This document shows positions 1-11,652 of a DNA stretch of 64,000 nt, piece by piece (positions within the stretch are counted from its first letter, which is position 1; every line of letters begins with the position of its first letter). The DNA is taken from positions 1 to 64,000 of the forward strand of contig NZ_LQRT01000011.1 of the NCBI RefSeq assembly GCF_001632745.1. The letters are read 5' to 3'. The notes beneath the pieces were generated by a model. It saw only the letters and a program-made list of their open reading frames with translations, was not told where the DNA came from and did no database searches. Source of the DNA: Aquimarina aggregata. Its GTDB lineage: Bacteria; Bacteroidota; Bacteroidia; Flavobacteriales; Flavobacteriaceae. The position numbers and the translations under genes are program-made.

Positions 1-2064
<2,064 letters not shown>

Positions 2065-2094
2065 ACTCGACTAATAAAATTTAAATAAACAATA

Positions 2095-2811
2095 ATGAGG
2101 TTATTAATTTTATCTTTTCTCTTTCCATATATCGTAGCAGCACAAGTGCTTCCTGCTGGAGCTACCCCTGTATCGGGACTTCCACAAGGAACTACTGCTC
2201 AAATCACTGCCGTTACCACAGCTTTACAGGGTTTCATGGCATACAGTACAGATGAGCGTATCATTTACTATTATGATGGAACAGCATGGATACCTTTTAC
2301 AGATGACCAAACCGCTGCTGAAGTTAATACAATTGCTTCGTCGATAGATTTAAATGGTGACGGCGCTGTAAATGCAGCCGATATTATAGATGTAGATGGA
2401 GATGCAACTGTTGATACAACCTTACAAGATGTGGTCGAGGCAATAACTCCCATAACTTCCAAAGCTGGACGTGTCTTCTACCCTCCTTCTATTGAAATTG
2501 ATGCTTCAACAATATCGACTACTAATGAAACTATTAATCTGTATCAACAGTATGCCAACCAATATGATTTAACTCAAAATTCAACAGTTATTAATGGTGT
2601 AACTGTAAATTATCAAACAGCAAAAAGCACTAGTGCTCCAAATAATATTCCTATTTATACTGCTGCAGAACTTGACTATTATGTAACCTTTGCTGATTCG
2701 AGTGTATTTAACATTATAAGTCTTTCAGATACTGGTATATTAACTTATCGAATTGTCGGCACTCCTACAAGTGATAATACATTAATCAATGTAGTTTTCG
2801 TGGTTAGGTAA
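2095..2811 (+). CDS. Secreted protein with an EF-hand/dockerin-like calcium loop
   Basis: 238 residues. A short signal peptide ends near residue 16 (YIVAAQ). Residues 30-70 (PQGTTAQ... ERIIYYYDGTAW) resemble the short leader region often seen in flavobacterial surface proteins that follow collagen-like or tail-fibre-like genes. Residues 85-103 contain DLNGDGAVNAADIIDVDGD, which fits a Ca2+-binding EF-hand/dockerin-like loop with a second Asp-rich turn after it. The remainder is Thr/Asn-rich beta-type sequence with no family I recognise. No T9SS sorting domain is visible. It lies between the collagen-like gene and the giant adhesin, 30 bases and about 14 bases away, so it is probably co-transcribed with them. 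Function unknown; a structural or calcium-dependent adhesive role is inferred from context. Confidence 0.75.
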   Translation: MRLLILSFLFPYIVAAQVLPAGATPVSGLPQGTTAQITAVTTALQGFMAYSTDERIIYYYDGTAWIPFTDDQTAAEVNTIASSIDLNGDGAVNAADIIDVDGDATVDTTLQDVVEAITPITSKAGRVFYPPSIEIDASTISTTNETINLYQQYANQYDLTQNSTVINGVTVNYQTAKSTSAPNNIPIYTAAELDYYVTFADSSVFNIISLSDTGILTYRIVGTPTSDNTLINVVFVVR

Positions 2812-2825
2812 TAAAAATATTGTAC

Positions 2826-5800
2826 ATGCAAATTTTTAATTACATTAAATTAATTTTAATACTGCTTTTACTTTTTGTAAAAGCAGACATTTTTGCACAA
2901 ACAAATGAAGACTTTGAGTCCTATGCTGCAGGTACATTACCAGCAGGATGGACAAATTCTGGAGGTGCCACTACCGGAGCTTTTGTTATCGGAGCTCCAA
3001 ATTTAGTTGTTAATGACGGTGTTACAACGCAGCCCAATGGGGATCATACACCTGCTCCTGGAGTTAATGCTTTGTTTACTGCTCCAAATTCCAGTGATGG
3101 AAACGTCGATGTAGATAGAGGAACTGTTACAAGTACATCACCTGCATATGTTGTTACAACCGAGTCAACACTTTCTATTTGGTATTTTTTCGGTCAAAGA
3201 GATTTTAATGATGACCCAGGAGATGACTTTTTTCTCTTAGAATATTCAATTAATAATGGAGCTAGCTATACTGACTTAGTATCTATTGGAGATATACGCA
3301 TAAATGCAGTATGGACAGAAGCAACTATCACTATTCCTGCTGGTTCAAATGTAAGAATTCGAGTTTCTGCTGCGGATGGTAATGGACCTGGAGATTTAAT
3401 TGAAGCCGGAATTGATGATATTACAATTACACCAAATGTTCCTGTGATTTCTATAAATGATGTATCTGTAAACGAAAACGCAGGTACTCTAGATTTTACA
3501 GTTACTCATTCTGGAGGCGATCTTTCTGGCGGATTTACTATAGAATATAGTACTGCAAATAATACTGCACTATCAAGTCAAGATTACACAGCTACTGGTG
3601 CTCCCAACCCTACTATCTCATTTACTGGATTGACAGCTTCAAACCCGACAGAAACAATATCAATACCAATAACTGATGATAATTTTGTAGAAGGTGCAGA
3701 AACTTTTTTTGTAAATCTAAGTAATCCAAGTGATAGTTCAGTCACTTTTGCAGATTCACAAGGTCGAGGTACTATTAACGCTAATGATCCAGCCTCCTTA
3801 TCTATAGATGATGTTACTGTTAATGAAGGTGATGGCACTGCTACATTTACTGTTTCCTTATCAGGGAATACAGACAGTGGCTTTACCGTTGAATATTCAA
3901 CAACTAATGGGTCTGCACTAGCAGGTTCGGATTATACTGGTACTGGTGCCCCTACTCCTACTATTAGTTTTACAGGTAATTCGCTTAATGAAACACAACA
4001 AATAACTATACCAATTATTGATGATTCTGATGTTGAAGCGGATCATAATTTCTTTGTTAATCTTGGTACAGTAAGTAATGGTTTAATTACAATAAGTGAT
4101 GGAACCGGAGAAGCTACTATTGAGGATAATGATGCTGGTATTAGCATTGCAGATTTAACTACAATAGGAGAAGCATCCGGCACAGCTACATTTGTTGTCA
4201 CCCATATTGGGGCAGATGTCCCAGGTGGTTTTACAGTTAATTTCAGCTCTGCTAATAATACCGCAACCGCACCTGGAGATTATACCGCCACAAGCTCCCC
4301 TCCTGTCATTTCTTTTTCTGGAACAAGCGGTGAGACACAAAATATTCCTGTTACTATAATCGATGATCTAGATACTGAAGGTAACGAAAGCTTTTTTATA
4401 AACTTAACTTCGGTAAGTAATCCATTAGTATCTATTACTGATAATCAAGCAGAAGGAATAATTATTGATGATGAAATTCCTTTTATCATTACTGATGGCG
4501 TTACAGATAATACTTGTAGTGGTGTTTTTACCGATACGGGTGGTTTAAACGGAAATTATAGTGATAATGAAGGAATAACTTATACATTATGTCCAGATAC
4601 CCCTGGTAGTGTAATTGTTTTAGATTTTACTGCTTTTAATGTTGAAGATTTTTGGGATGGTTTATCAATCTACCAAGGCACTACCACAACTACTTTAATA
4701 GGAACTTTTGATAATGATAATGTTCCCAGACAAATAATTTCAACAGATGCTTCAGGTTGTTTAACCTTTGTTTTTACATCTGATAATATAGTAAACGATG
4801 ATGGCTGGGAAGCAAATATATCGTGTGCTTCAGTTTTCTTAAATGTAAGTAACGTTACTGTAAACGAAGCAGCGGGCACTGCCACTTTTGCGGTGACTTT
4901 AAATGGTAATGTCCCGGGTGGTTTCACAGTAGACTACGTAACTGATGACGGTACTGCTCTTGCTGATTCGGATTACACCACTACAACGGGTACATTAAAC
5001 TTTTTAGGAAATGATACTGAATCATTTAATGTGACTGTACCCATTATCAACAATACATTTGCAGAGAATGATGAGATTTTTTATCTCACACTTAACAATG
5101 TAAGTAACTCGAGTGTTGGATTAATCGAAGGTATTGGGACGATTACTGATGATGTTGGAGATACAATAGTTAATGATGATGTACCTTTAACTCTTTTTGA
5201 TGAATTTAATGGATATTATGACTATGCATTAACTGGAGGATCTTTGAGGACTGCTTCTGATACTGTTGACCCTTGTGATATTGCCGATTCGTCATCAAAT
5301 ACTTTAACAACAACTATACCGGCAGGATCTACAATAGATAAAGCCTACCTTTTATGGGCACATGCTGGTCCCAGTGCAGATGATGTAGTTGTTTTTGAGG
5401 GGCAAAATGTAACTGCCGAAGTTATTAATTCTGCGAATGGAGGAACATTTTATGGTATGGTTGGAGATGTAACGTCGATTATAAACGGAATTACAGATCC
5501 TTCAGCAAATACTTATGATTTTACCGGCCTAACCGTTGATAATCGCACACTTTGTGGTGGAACGGTTATTATTGGAGGGTGGTCACTAATGATATTTTAT
5601 ACAAATCCTGCTTTTCCTGCCGTAGGAATTAATATGTATAACGGTTTTGATGTTGAAGGAGGAGGAGCAGGTAGTACTACCACTTATACTCTAGGTGGTT
5701 TTTATGCTATTGGTGCGACAGGCTCCAAAACCTCGGTTTTGTCTTGGGAAGGTGATCAAGGAATTGCTGGCACAGAAGAAATATCACTAACTGTTGGTGC

Positions 5801-8441
5801 CAACAATACAACACTTAACGGAGATGGAGATAATACAGGAGGTACTCAAAACGTATTTAATTCTACAATTTATGACAATACAGTTTTACCAGTAATAAAT
5901 GATACATCTGTATTTGGTTTGGATTTAGACACCTATGATGTATCAGCTTTAATTGGACCTGGAGAAACTTCTGCTACTACCGAAGTTACAACAGGAGGAG
6001 ATGTTGTTATCCTAAACACAGTATTATTAAAAGTACCTAGTAATTTGATTACTGGTAATGTTTTTGAAGATATAAATTATCCCGGTGGTCCAGGAAGGAC
6101 TTTAGCCACTGCCTCTGGATCAGGAATTAATGCGGCAACTGTAGAATTATATATAGAAACAAGTCCAGGAGTGTTTGCTCTAGAAGAAACAACTACGACT
6201 GATAGTACGGGAGAATATACTTTTGGAGGGATGGCAGATGGAACCTATAGAGTTCGTGTTGTAAATAATACAGTAAGATCTACAAGAGGAGGAGGTACAG
6301 CATGTACTTCTTGTCTACCCATTCAGACTTTCAGAGTTGATTATGCATCCGGCGGTACATTTACAAATCAGCTTGATGAAGTTGGAGGTGCGGATCCCAC
6401 AGCCACAGATGTTGGAACAGGAACACTAAGCGGAGCCCAAACAGTATCTAGTGTAACCATAAATGGTGAAGGTGTTGTTGGTCTTGATTTTGGTTTCAAT
6501 TTTAATACGATTGTAAATACCAATGAAGATGGCCAAGGATCTTTAAATCAATTTATCATAAACGCTAATACGCTTGATGAAACCGGACTAGACATCCAAG
6601 CGCATCCTAATGATGCAGCTTTAAATCCAGCTGCGGGAGAAGATACTTCAATATTTATGATTCCTACCAATAGCGATCCACTTGGTAGAACCATAGATCC
6701 AAATTATATAGTCGCAGATGGATATTTTGATATTATTATAAGTGATGGAAGCCCACTTACAATACTAACAAGTGACAATACTAAAATAGATGCCAGAACG
6801 CAAACTGCATATTCGGGAGATACAAATACAGGAGTTGTAGGATCAGGAGGTGCATTAGTCGGTGTATCTGCAACAACATTACCTGATTACAATCTACCTG
6901 AAATACAAGTTAGAAGTGATTTTGGAGATGTGTTACAACTTCAAGGATCAAATAATACGATACGAAACTTAGCAGTATATGGTGGGAATCGAAGAGCAAT
7001 AGTTCAAATTTCGGGTTCTGATAATCTCATATCATCAAATTTACTAGGCGTAAACGCACTTGGTGTTTTAGGCACTGTGGGTGTTGGGTCATATGTAGAT
7101 GATGGTGTTGAAGTTAGAGGAGGTACATCTATAATTGACAGTAATTACATTGCTTCAAATACTGATTTTGGTGTGGTAATAACCGGAGGAACTTCTACTA
7201 TAATTAGAAACAACCATTTTACAGGTAACGGCTACAGGTCTTGCGATTATAATATTAATATTCAAGGAGGCAGCGGTGTTGTTATTAGTACAAACCTTAT
7301 TGAAAACTCAGAAGCTACCGGAATCAATGACGATGCCGGAAGCGTTATAATAACCGAAAACACAATTACTGGATCAGGAGCCAATACAGGAGGCAGTTGT
7401 ACAGAAATTAGTGGTATTGAATTAACTCAAAATAATTCTACCGTAACAAGTAACGTTATCAATAATAATGCAGGTGCAGGTATAATAGTAACCGGAGGAA
7501 ATACTTCTGGAAATCGTATTTCTCAGAATTCTATCTTTGCTAATGGTACAACAACACCTTCATTAGGAATAGATATTAATAATGATGGGGTGACTATAAA
7601 CGATAACAACGATAGTGATAATGGCCCCAATACAACGCTAAACTTTCCGATAATTGAATCTGCAACGATTAGAGGAACAACATTGAGAATTACGGGTTGG
7701 GCTGGTGCTGGAGCTACAGTTGAATTCTTTTTAACCGATATTAATCAGGGTACCGCTGCTGCCGGTGATAATCAGATTGCAGGACCTTCTGGAGCTGTTT
7801 CTCGTGATTATGGAGAAGGACAAGAGTTTATTATTTCTGCAGTAGAAGGAAGTATCGATGATACTGATAGTACAGTGTCAAACTACCCTACCGATGTAGA
7901 CGGCAATACAGATACTACCAATAGATTTGATTTTAGAATTACTTTAGGAACTACAATTCCTAGAGGCAGTATGCTAACCGCTACAGCTACAGTAGCAAAC
8001 TCAACATCAGAATTTGGAAACGGATTTATGGTTACAGCAGCTACTGTTATTACCAATAGAAGAATTACATATAGAGTAACTGCTAGAACTCCTATTGCCC
8101 CAACAGGAACATTAACCAGTGATCTATCTATTAATACTTTTGCCGACGGGCAATTTGGAGCGGGCAATCCATATCAATTGCAAGTTCAAAACACTACGGC
8201 TACACCATTTAATTATGAAATATGGATTGAAAATGTCCCGTACTCAACTATTCCTGGTCTAAATTTAGGAAATCATACCCTGCAGACCTCGAGTAATGGA
8301 GATGGAACTTTTAATTTCTTATTTACAAGTACTACAGCTTTAGGTGCATTTCAAACAACTATAATATCTGGTTCTGGAGGAGCCCCTAGTCCACCAGGAA
8401 CTGGACCAGCTTGTGGTTGCGTAAGTTTTTATAAATTGTAA
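2826..8441 (+). CDS. Giant mosaic adhesin: Calx-beta, CUB-like, SdrD-B-like and beta-helix domains
   Basis: About 1871 residues from ATG at 2826; a TTG six bases upstream is also in frame, but the ATG fits the signal peptide better. Approximate order: signal peptide (1-24, ending IFAQ); a jelly-roll-like domain opening NEDFESYAAGTLPAGW (25-200); three Calx-beta domains (205-550; motifs VNENAG, VNEGDG, EASGTATF); a CUB-like domain with CSGVFTDTGG and DDGWEANISC (552-666); a fourth Calx-beta domain (667-786); a DUF3344-like region containing AYLLWAH (787-1070); an SdrD-B-like domain with ITGNVFEDIN and STGEYTF (1073-1229); a right-handed beta-helix rich in NNTI/NNAG turns (1229-1608); and a C-terminal region ending ACGCVSFYKL. 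Calx-beta and SdrD-B domains are Ca2+-binding adhesin modules in known proteins. I see no type A or type B T9SS sorting signal, which is odd for an exported protein of this size. Confidence 0.85.
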   Translation: MQIFNYIKLILILLLLFVKADIFAQTNEDFESYAAGTLPAGWTNSGGATTGAFVIGAPNLVVNDGVTTQPNGDHTPAPGVNALFTAPNSSDGNVDVDRGTVTSTSPAYVVTTESTLSIWYFFGQRDFNDDPGDDFFLLEYSINNGASYTDLVSIGDIRINAVWTEATITIPAGSNVRIRVSAADGNGPGDLIEAGIDDITITPNVPVISINDVSVNENAGTLDFTVTHSGGDLSGGFTIEYSTANNTALSSQDYTATGAPNPTISFTGLTASNPTETISIPITDDNFVEGAETFFVNLSNPSDSSVTFADSQGRGTINANDPASLSIDDVTVNEGDGTATFTVSLSGNTDSGFTVEYSTTNGSALAGSDYTGTGAPTPTISFTGNSLNETQQITIPIIDDSDVEADHNFFVNLGTVSNGLITISDGTGEATIEDNDAGISIADLTTIGEASGTATFVVTHIGADVPGGFTVNFSSANNTATAPGDYTATSSPPVISFSGTSGETQNIPVTIIDDLDTEGNESFFINLTSVSNPLVSITDNQAEGIIIDDEIPFIITDGVTDNTCSGVFTDTGGLNGNYSDNEGITYTLCPDTPGSVIVLDFTAFNVEDFWDGLSIYQGTTTTTLIGTFDNDNVPRQIISTDASGCLTFVFTSDNIVNDDGWEANISCASVFLNVSNVTVNEAAGTATFAVTLNGNVPGGFTVDYVTDDGTALADSDYTTTTGTLNFLGNDTESFNVTVPIINNTFAENDEIFYLTLNNVSNSSVGLIEGIGTITDDVGDTIVNDDVPLTLFDEFNGYYDYALTGGSLRTASDTVDPCDIADSSSNTLTTTIPAGSTIDKAYLLWAHAGPSADDVVVFEGQNVTAEVINSANGGTFYGMVGDVTSIINGITDPSANTYDFTGLTVDNRTLCGGTVIIGGWSLMIFYTNPAFPAVGINMYNGFDVEGGGAGSTTTYTLGGFYAIGATGSKTSVLSWEGDQGIAGTEEISLTVGANNTTLNGDGDNTGGTQNVFNSTIYDNTVLPVINDTSVFGLDLDTYDVSALIGPGETSATTEVTTGGDVVILNTVLLKVPSNLITGNVFEDINYPGGPGRTLATASGSGINAATVELYIETSPGVFALEETTTTDSTGEYTFGGMADGTYRVRVVNNTVRSTRGGGTACTSCLPIQTFRVDYASGGTFTNQLDEVGGADPTATDVGTGTLSGAQTVSSVTINGEGVVGLDFGFNFNTIVNTNEDGQGSLNQFIINANTLDETGLDIQAHPNDAALNPAAGEDTSIFMIPTNSDPLGRTIDPNYIVADGYFDIIISDGSPLTILTSDNTKIDARTQTAYSGDTNTGVVGSGGALVGVSATTLPDYNLPEIQVRSDFGDVLQLQGSNNTIRNLAVYGGNRRAIVQISGSDNLISSNLLGVNALGVLGTVGVGSYVDDGVEVRGGTSIIDSNYIASNTDFGVVITGGTSTIIRNNHFTGNGYRSCDYNINIQGGSGVVISTNLIENSEATGINDDAGSVIITENTITGSGANTGGSCTEISGIELTQNNSTVTSNVINNNAGAGIIVTGGNTSGNRISQNSIFANGTTTPSLGIDINNDGVTINDNNDSDNGPNTTLNFPIIESATIRGTTLRITGWAGAGATVEFFLTDINQGTAAAGDNQIAGPSGAVSRDYGEGQEFIISAVEGSIDDTDSTVSNYPTDVDGNTDTTNRFDFRITLGTTIPRGSMLTATATVANSTSEFGNGFMVTAATVITNRRITYRVTARTPIAPTGTLTSDLSINTFADGQFGAGNPYQLQVQNTTATPFNYEIWIENVPYSTIPGLNLGNHTLQTSSNGDGTFNFLFTSTTALGAFQTTIISGSGGAPSPPGTGPACGCVSFYKL

Positions 8442-8532
8442 CTCATTTTTAATATAAATAAAACAACTCAAAATCGTCAAAATGATCTCTCATTCCTTAT
8501 CACACAAAAGTCATTTTATGTTAAAAAAAAGC

Positions 8533-8584
8533 ATTTCGTCGACAGAAAATGAATTTTATCGACACTTTAACGCTTTTTATCGTA
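8533..8584 (+). promoter_or_regulatory. Three-copy TTTyrTCG direct repeat, possible regulator binding site
   Basis: ATTTCGTCGACA (8533-8544) and ATTTTATCGACA (8553-8564) match at 10 of 12 positions. A third partial copy, TTTTATCG, is at 8575-8582. Spacings of 20 and 21 bp put the copies on the same face of the helix, as in operators bound by several LytTR- or OmpR-type subunits. The array lies about 95-145 bases before the TTG start of the T9SS cargo gene at 8676. Regulatory role is inferred. Confidence 0.4.
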
Positions 8585-8675
8585 GGAAAAACACACTTTG
8601 TATTGTTTTTTTAAGTATATTTACCACATATTAATTACGGTTTAACAGTAATTATATAAAATACCCCTATATACT

Positions 8676-9827
8676 TTGAAAAAGATAACATACATAATCG
8701 CATTCCTTTGGACCTTAACATCCATAGCACAGCAAACCTTATTTTGTAACTTTGGTAATATCCAAACGCACGATCAAGCACAAATTGGATTTCATCTTGA
8801 TGTAGTTAACAATGGTACATTTGATGAAAACAATGGCGGAACCGTAGGTTTTTACAATCAGACAGGAAGTCTAAATATTTCTGGAGATAATCGTCCTACT
8901 TTTCATGACATGATTGTTGATGTAGCAGGAGACCTATTCTTAGATGTTGCAGTAGAGGTGACTAACTTTCAGGAATTTGTAAACGGAAGAGTACAAACTC
9001 CGAGAGATAGACGAAACGTTTCTTTAGATTACACTAATGATGCCCCATACTTAGGAGAAAATGATGAACGATATGTAGATGGATATGCATCGATAAATGG
9101 TGATTTAAATTTTACTTTTCCAGTTGGAGACGATTTTAGACTTCGCCCTATAAGTATTGAAAATGAAGCTGCTACTAATACAGCAAGGAGTGCTTATTTC
9201 TTTGAAAACCCTAATAACCCTAACTTTTTTCCATCGAATTATGACACAAACAACTTTAGTAGTTCACTATTTGGTGTAAGCACTTTTGAGTTTTGGGACT
9301 TAGATGGTGATATTGAAACAAGAGTTACACTTACTTGGGATGATAATAGTAACATTCCTACCTTAACAGATAACTTAGAAGACCTAAGAGTTGTGGGTTG
9401 GGATAGCAACTTAGGGCAATGGGTAAATCTAGGAAATACCGGAGCAACAGGAAACTTAGACAACGGACAAATTACCTCAGATGTAATCATTCCTGATAAC
9501 TATACTATAATAACATTCGGCACGTCTGATATTATCTTAGATGGTGATCTTGAAATATTTACTGCTGTATCACCAAATGGAGATGGTTTTAATGATACTT
9601 TTATTATACAAGGTATATCCGAGCTTCCAAATAACGAACTTTCTATTTTTAATAGATGGGGAGTAGAAGTTTACAATAAAAAAGGATATGACAACTCTTG
9701 GGCCGGAATTTCTGAAGGAAGAGCTACTATAGCTAAAGGAGAAGAATTGCCTGTAGGTACTTATTACTATGTATTAAAAATAGAAGGATTAAAAGATCGA
9801 GCAGGATATTTATATATTAACAGATAA
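8676..9827 (+). CDS. T9SS type B (gliding-motility C-terminal domain) cargo protein
   Basis: 383 residues. Start is TTG at 8676; no ATG is available near the signal peptide (MKKITYIIAFLWTLTSIAQ). The middle is beta-rich with no recognised catalytic motif. The last ~90 residues form a classic gliding-motility-associated C-terminal domain: FTAVSPNGDGFNDTFIIQG, then LSIFNRWGVEVYNKKGY, W, and the ending GTYYYVLKIEG...GYLYINR. This domain directs proteins through the type IX system and, in Flavobacterium, type B cargo needs SprF-like partners. It is the fourth gene of the surface block and the only one with a recognisable sorting domain. It has its own 234-base upstream region carrying the three-copy TCG repeat, so it may be transcribed separately from the adhesin. 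Confidence 0.88.
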   Translation: MKKITYIIAFLWTLTSIAQQTLFCNFGNIQTHDQAQIGFHLDVVNNGTFDENNGGTVGFYNQTGSLNISGDNRPTFHDMIVDVAGDLFLDVAVEVTNFQEFVNGRVQTPRDRRNVSLDYTNDAPYLGENDERYVDGYASINGDLNFTFPVGDDFRLRPISIENEAATNTARSAYFFENPNNPNFFPSNYDTNNFSSSLFGVSTFEFWDLDGDIETRVTLTWDDNSNIPTLTDNLEDLRVVGWDSNLGQWVNLGNTGATGNLDNGQITSDVIIPDNYTIITFGTSDIILDGDLEIFTAVSPNGDGFNDTFIIQGISELPNNELSIFNRWGVEVYNKKGYDNSWAGISEGRATIAKGEELPVGTYYYVLKIEGLKDRAGYLYINR

Positions 9828-10279
9828 ATACTAACTTGGTTTTAGTGTTACTTGAATGATAATTAGTCTAAAACTCTATATTTAGACATAAAACTATTCG
9901 ATTAAAAGTCAAGTTAAAAACTTATTGCGAGAATTATCCAAATCCAAATAGTATTTTAAGTACAGATATTGTTCATATTTCAGATGTTCTTATCATAGAA
10001 AATAAATTAGTTTCTGGTTTTTCCTAATTATAATAATATACTGACCGTTCTCCTGCATTCTTTTATTTAAATTATCATCTTGATTTTGTGTTTTTATTTA
10101 GAATGTTAGTTTCTATTATAAAAAACACGAAAATTATATAAATATTCTTCAGTTTACTTACCCATACATTTCAAAAATAATTATACTTTTAACCTTACTA
10201 TTTTTTAAATAATAAAAAATAAGGATATTAGAACTTGCATGTCTATTTTTAGACTTATTAAAAAATTAAAACCATACTA
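9828..10279. other. Intergenic gap between the T9SS cargo gene and clpP
   Basis: 452 AT-rich bases without a convincing gene. A small hairpin, GTCTAAA (9866-9872) with TTTAGAC (9881-9887), could end the upstream transcript but has no strong T tract. About 50 codons are open in one + frame up to a TAA near 10025 but lack an ATG or a recognisable domain. Another 5-bp hairpin (GTCTA/TAGAC, 10241-10254) lies 25 bases before the clpP start. No TAnnTTTG promoter element is obvious. Confidence 0.6.
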
Positions 10280-10828
10280 ATGAAAGATAAATCAGGAAAA
10301 ATCCAGGATCTTATAGATAAAAAATTCTTAGAAGAACGCAGTGTTTTTTTATGGGGTCAAGTAGATGATAAATCTGCTAAACATGTTATCGACAGACTTA
10401 TGTATCTTGATATGATAAGTGATGATGAAATTAAATTATACATTAATAGTCCTGGTGGTTATGTAACTTCGGGCTTTGCCATGTATGACACTATAAAAAG
10501 TCTTAAAAGTCCGGTTTCTACAATATGTACTGGATTAGCAGCTTCTATGGGATCAATTTTATTAAGTGTTGGTAAAAAAGGAAGTCGTTTTATACAACCT
10601 AATGCTAAAGTTATGATTCACCAGCCAAGTGGTGGTGCAAGAGGTCAAGCCTCGAATATCGAAATCCAAGCAGCTGAAATACTTAAAACAAAAGAACTAA
10701 GTGCACAAATTTTAGCAGACAACTGCGGTCAGGATGTTGAAAAAGTACTAAAAGATTTTAACCGAGACTACTGGATGGATGCAGAAGAATCTCTTGCTTA
10801 TGGTATTGTAGACGGTATTTTAGAATAA
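10280..10828 (+). CDS. clpP: ClpP-family serine protease subunit, short form
   Basis: 182 residues of the ClpP family, the barrel protease that degrades unfolded or tagged proteins delivered by a Clp ATPase. The catalytic triad is visible: Ser89 in GLAASMGS, His114 in VMIHQPSGG and Asp163 in FNRDYWM. The INSPGGYVTSG motif (residues 56-66) forms the handle/oxyanion region. It is shorter than E. coli ClpP (207 with propeptide); the N-terminus (IQDLIDKKFLEERSVFL) diverges from the usual FDIYSRLLKER segment that makes the axial loop. No clpX, tig or second clpP is nearby, so this looks like a stand-alone paralogue; the canonical tig-clpP-clpX operon would be elsewhere (inference). Gene symbol is by family only. 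Confidence 0.88.
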   Translation: MKDKSGKIQDLIDKKFLEERSVFLWGQVDDKSAKHVIDRLMYLDMISDDEIKLYINSPGGYVTSGFAMYDTIKSLKSPVSTICTGLAASMGSILLSVGKKGSRFIQPNAKVMIHQPSGGARGQASNIEIQAAEILKTKELSAQILADNCGQDVEKVLKDFNRDYWMDAEESLAYGIVDGILE

Positions 10829-10873
10829 CATTGTAATACTTCATTCCAAAAAATATGTTTTAATCCTAATATT

Positions 10874-11599
10874 ATGATAAGACGAAACTTTATTGGAATG
10901 AGTATTTTAGGAAGTCTGGGGCTTTCATTATTGTCATTTTCTAAATTTCAAGAATTATTTTCAAAGGATGATCTTATGGGTAAAAGTGACCCCGTCCTTT
11001 TAGGTGATGATTATAAAATAAGAAAAGAAGCATATCATGCTTTTATAAAAATGAAAGCCGCAGCCTTAAAAAGTGGTTTTGATATTAAAGTAGTTTCTAG
11101 TTATAGAAATTATGCTCACCAAAATAGAATTTGGGAACGTAAATACAAAAAGTTCACCTCAGACGGACTTTCTCCTTTAAATGCCATACAAAAAATTGTA
11201 GAATATTCAACAATTCCAGGTACTTCAAGACATCACTGGGGTACAGATCTAGATATTGTTGATGGCAATGCTCCCCAACCTAAAAGTTTATTGTTAGAAA
11301 AGAATTTTCAAAGTGATGGACCGTTTTGCAAGTTTAAAGAGTGGATGGATAAGCATGCACATACTTTTGGTTTTTATTTAGTCTATACAGACAAGCAAGA
11401 TAGAAAAGGATTTAAATATGAACCCTGGCACTATTCTTATGCCCCTCTTTCTATTCCTTTATTAAAGCAATATCGAAAATTAGATATAGCTACAGAATTA
11501 AAAAAAGCAAAATTATTAGGTAGTGAACACTTCAGCAAAACCTTTATAAATCAGTATATTAGTGAGAATATTTATGATATTAATCCAAAATTATTATAA
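10874..11599 (+). CDS. M15-family (VanY-type) D-alanyl-D-alanine carboxypeptidase
   Basis: 241 residues, a zinc carboxypeptidase trimming peptidoglycan stem peptides. N-terminal arginines and a hydrophobic stretch (RRNFIGMSILGSLGLSLLSF) suggest export or membrane anchoring. The substrate motif VVSSYRNYAHQ (72-82) is followed by the M15B zinc signature S118-x-H120-x-x-G-x-x-x-D127 (SRHHWGTDLD). The third ligand is His186 in EPWHYSY, with Glu183 as catalytic base. All required residues are present. Only about 45 bases separate it from clpP and 53 from the following CAP lipoprotein, all on +, but no operon proof is visible. Substrate could be D-Ala-D-Ala or L,D-linked peptides; the sequence alone does not decide. 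Confidence 0.88.
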   Translation: MIRRNFIGMSILGSLGLSLLSFSKFQELFSKDDLMGKSDPVLLGDDYKIRKEAYHAFIKMKAAALKSGFDIKVVSSYRNYAHQNRIWERKYKKFTSDGLSPLNAIQKIVEYSTIPGTSRHHWGTDLDIVDGNAPQPKSLLLEKNFQSDGPFCKFKEWMDKHAHTFGFYLVYTDKQDRKGFKYEPWHYSYAPLSIPLLKQYRKLDIATELKKAKLLGSEHFSKTFINQYISENIYDINPKLL

Positions 11600-11652
11600 T
11601 AGATATACTAAAAATATACTATTTTAGTTATTCATAATAAATACCCCAAATA

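Noticed and set aside
8442-8675. A terminator for the giant adhesin
   Set aside because: No stem with a T tract could be found in this gap; only the TCG repeat stands out.
9877-10026. A roughly 50-codon open stretch ending in a TAA near 10025
   Set aside because: It has no ATG, no ribosome-binding context and no recognisable domain; an open stretch of this length is not surprising between stops.
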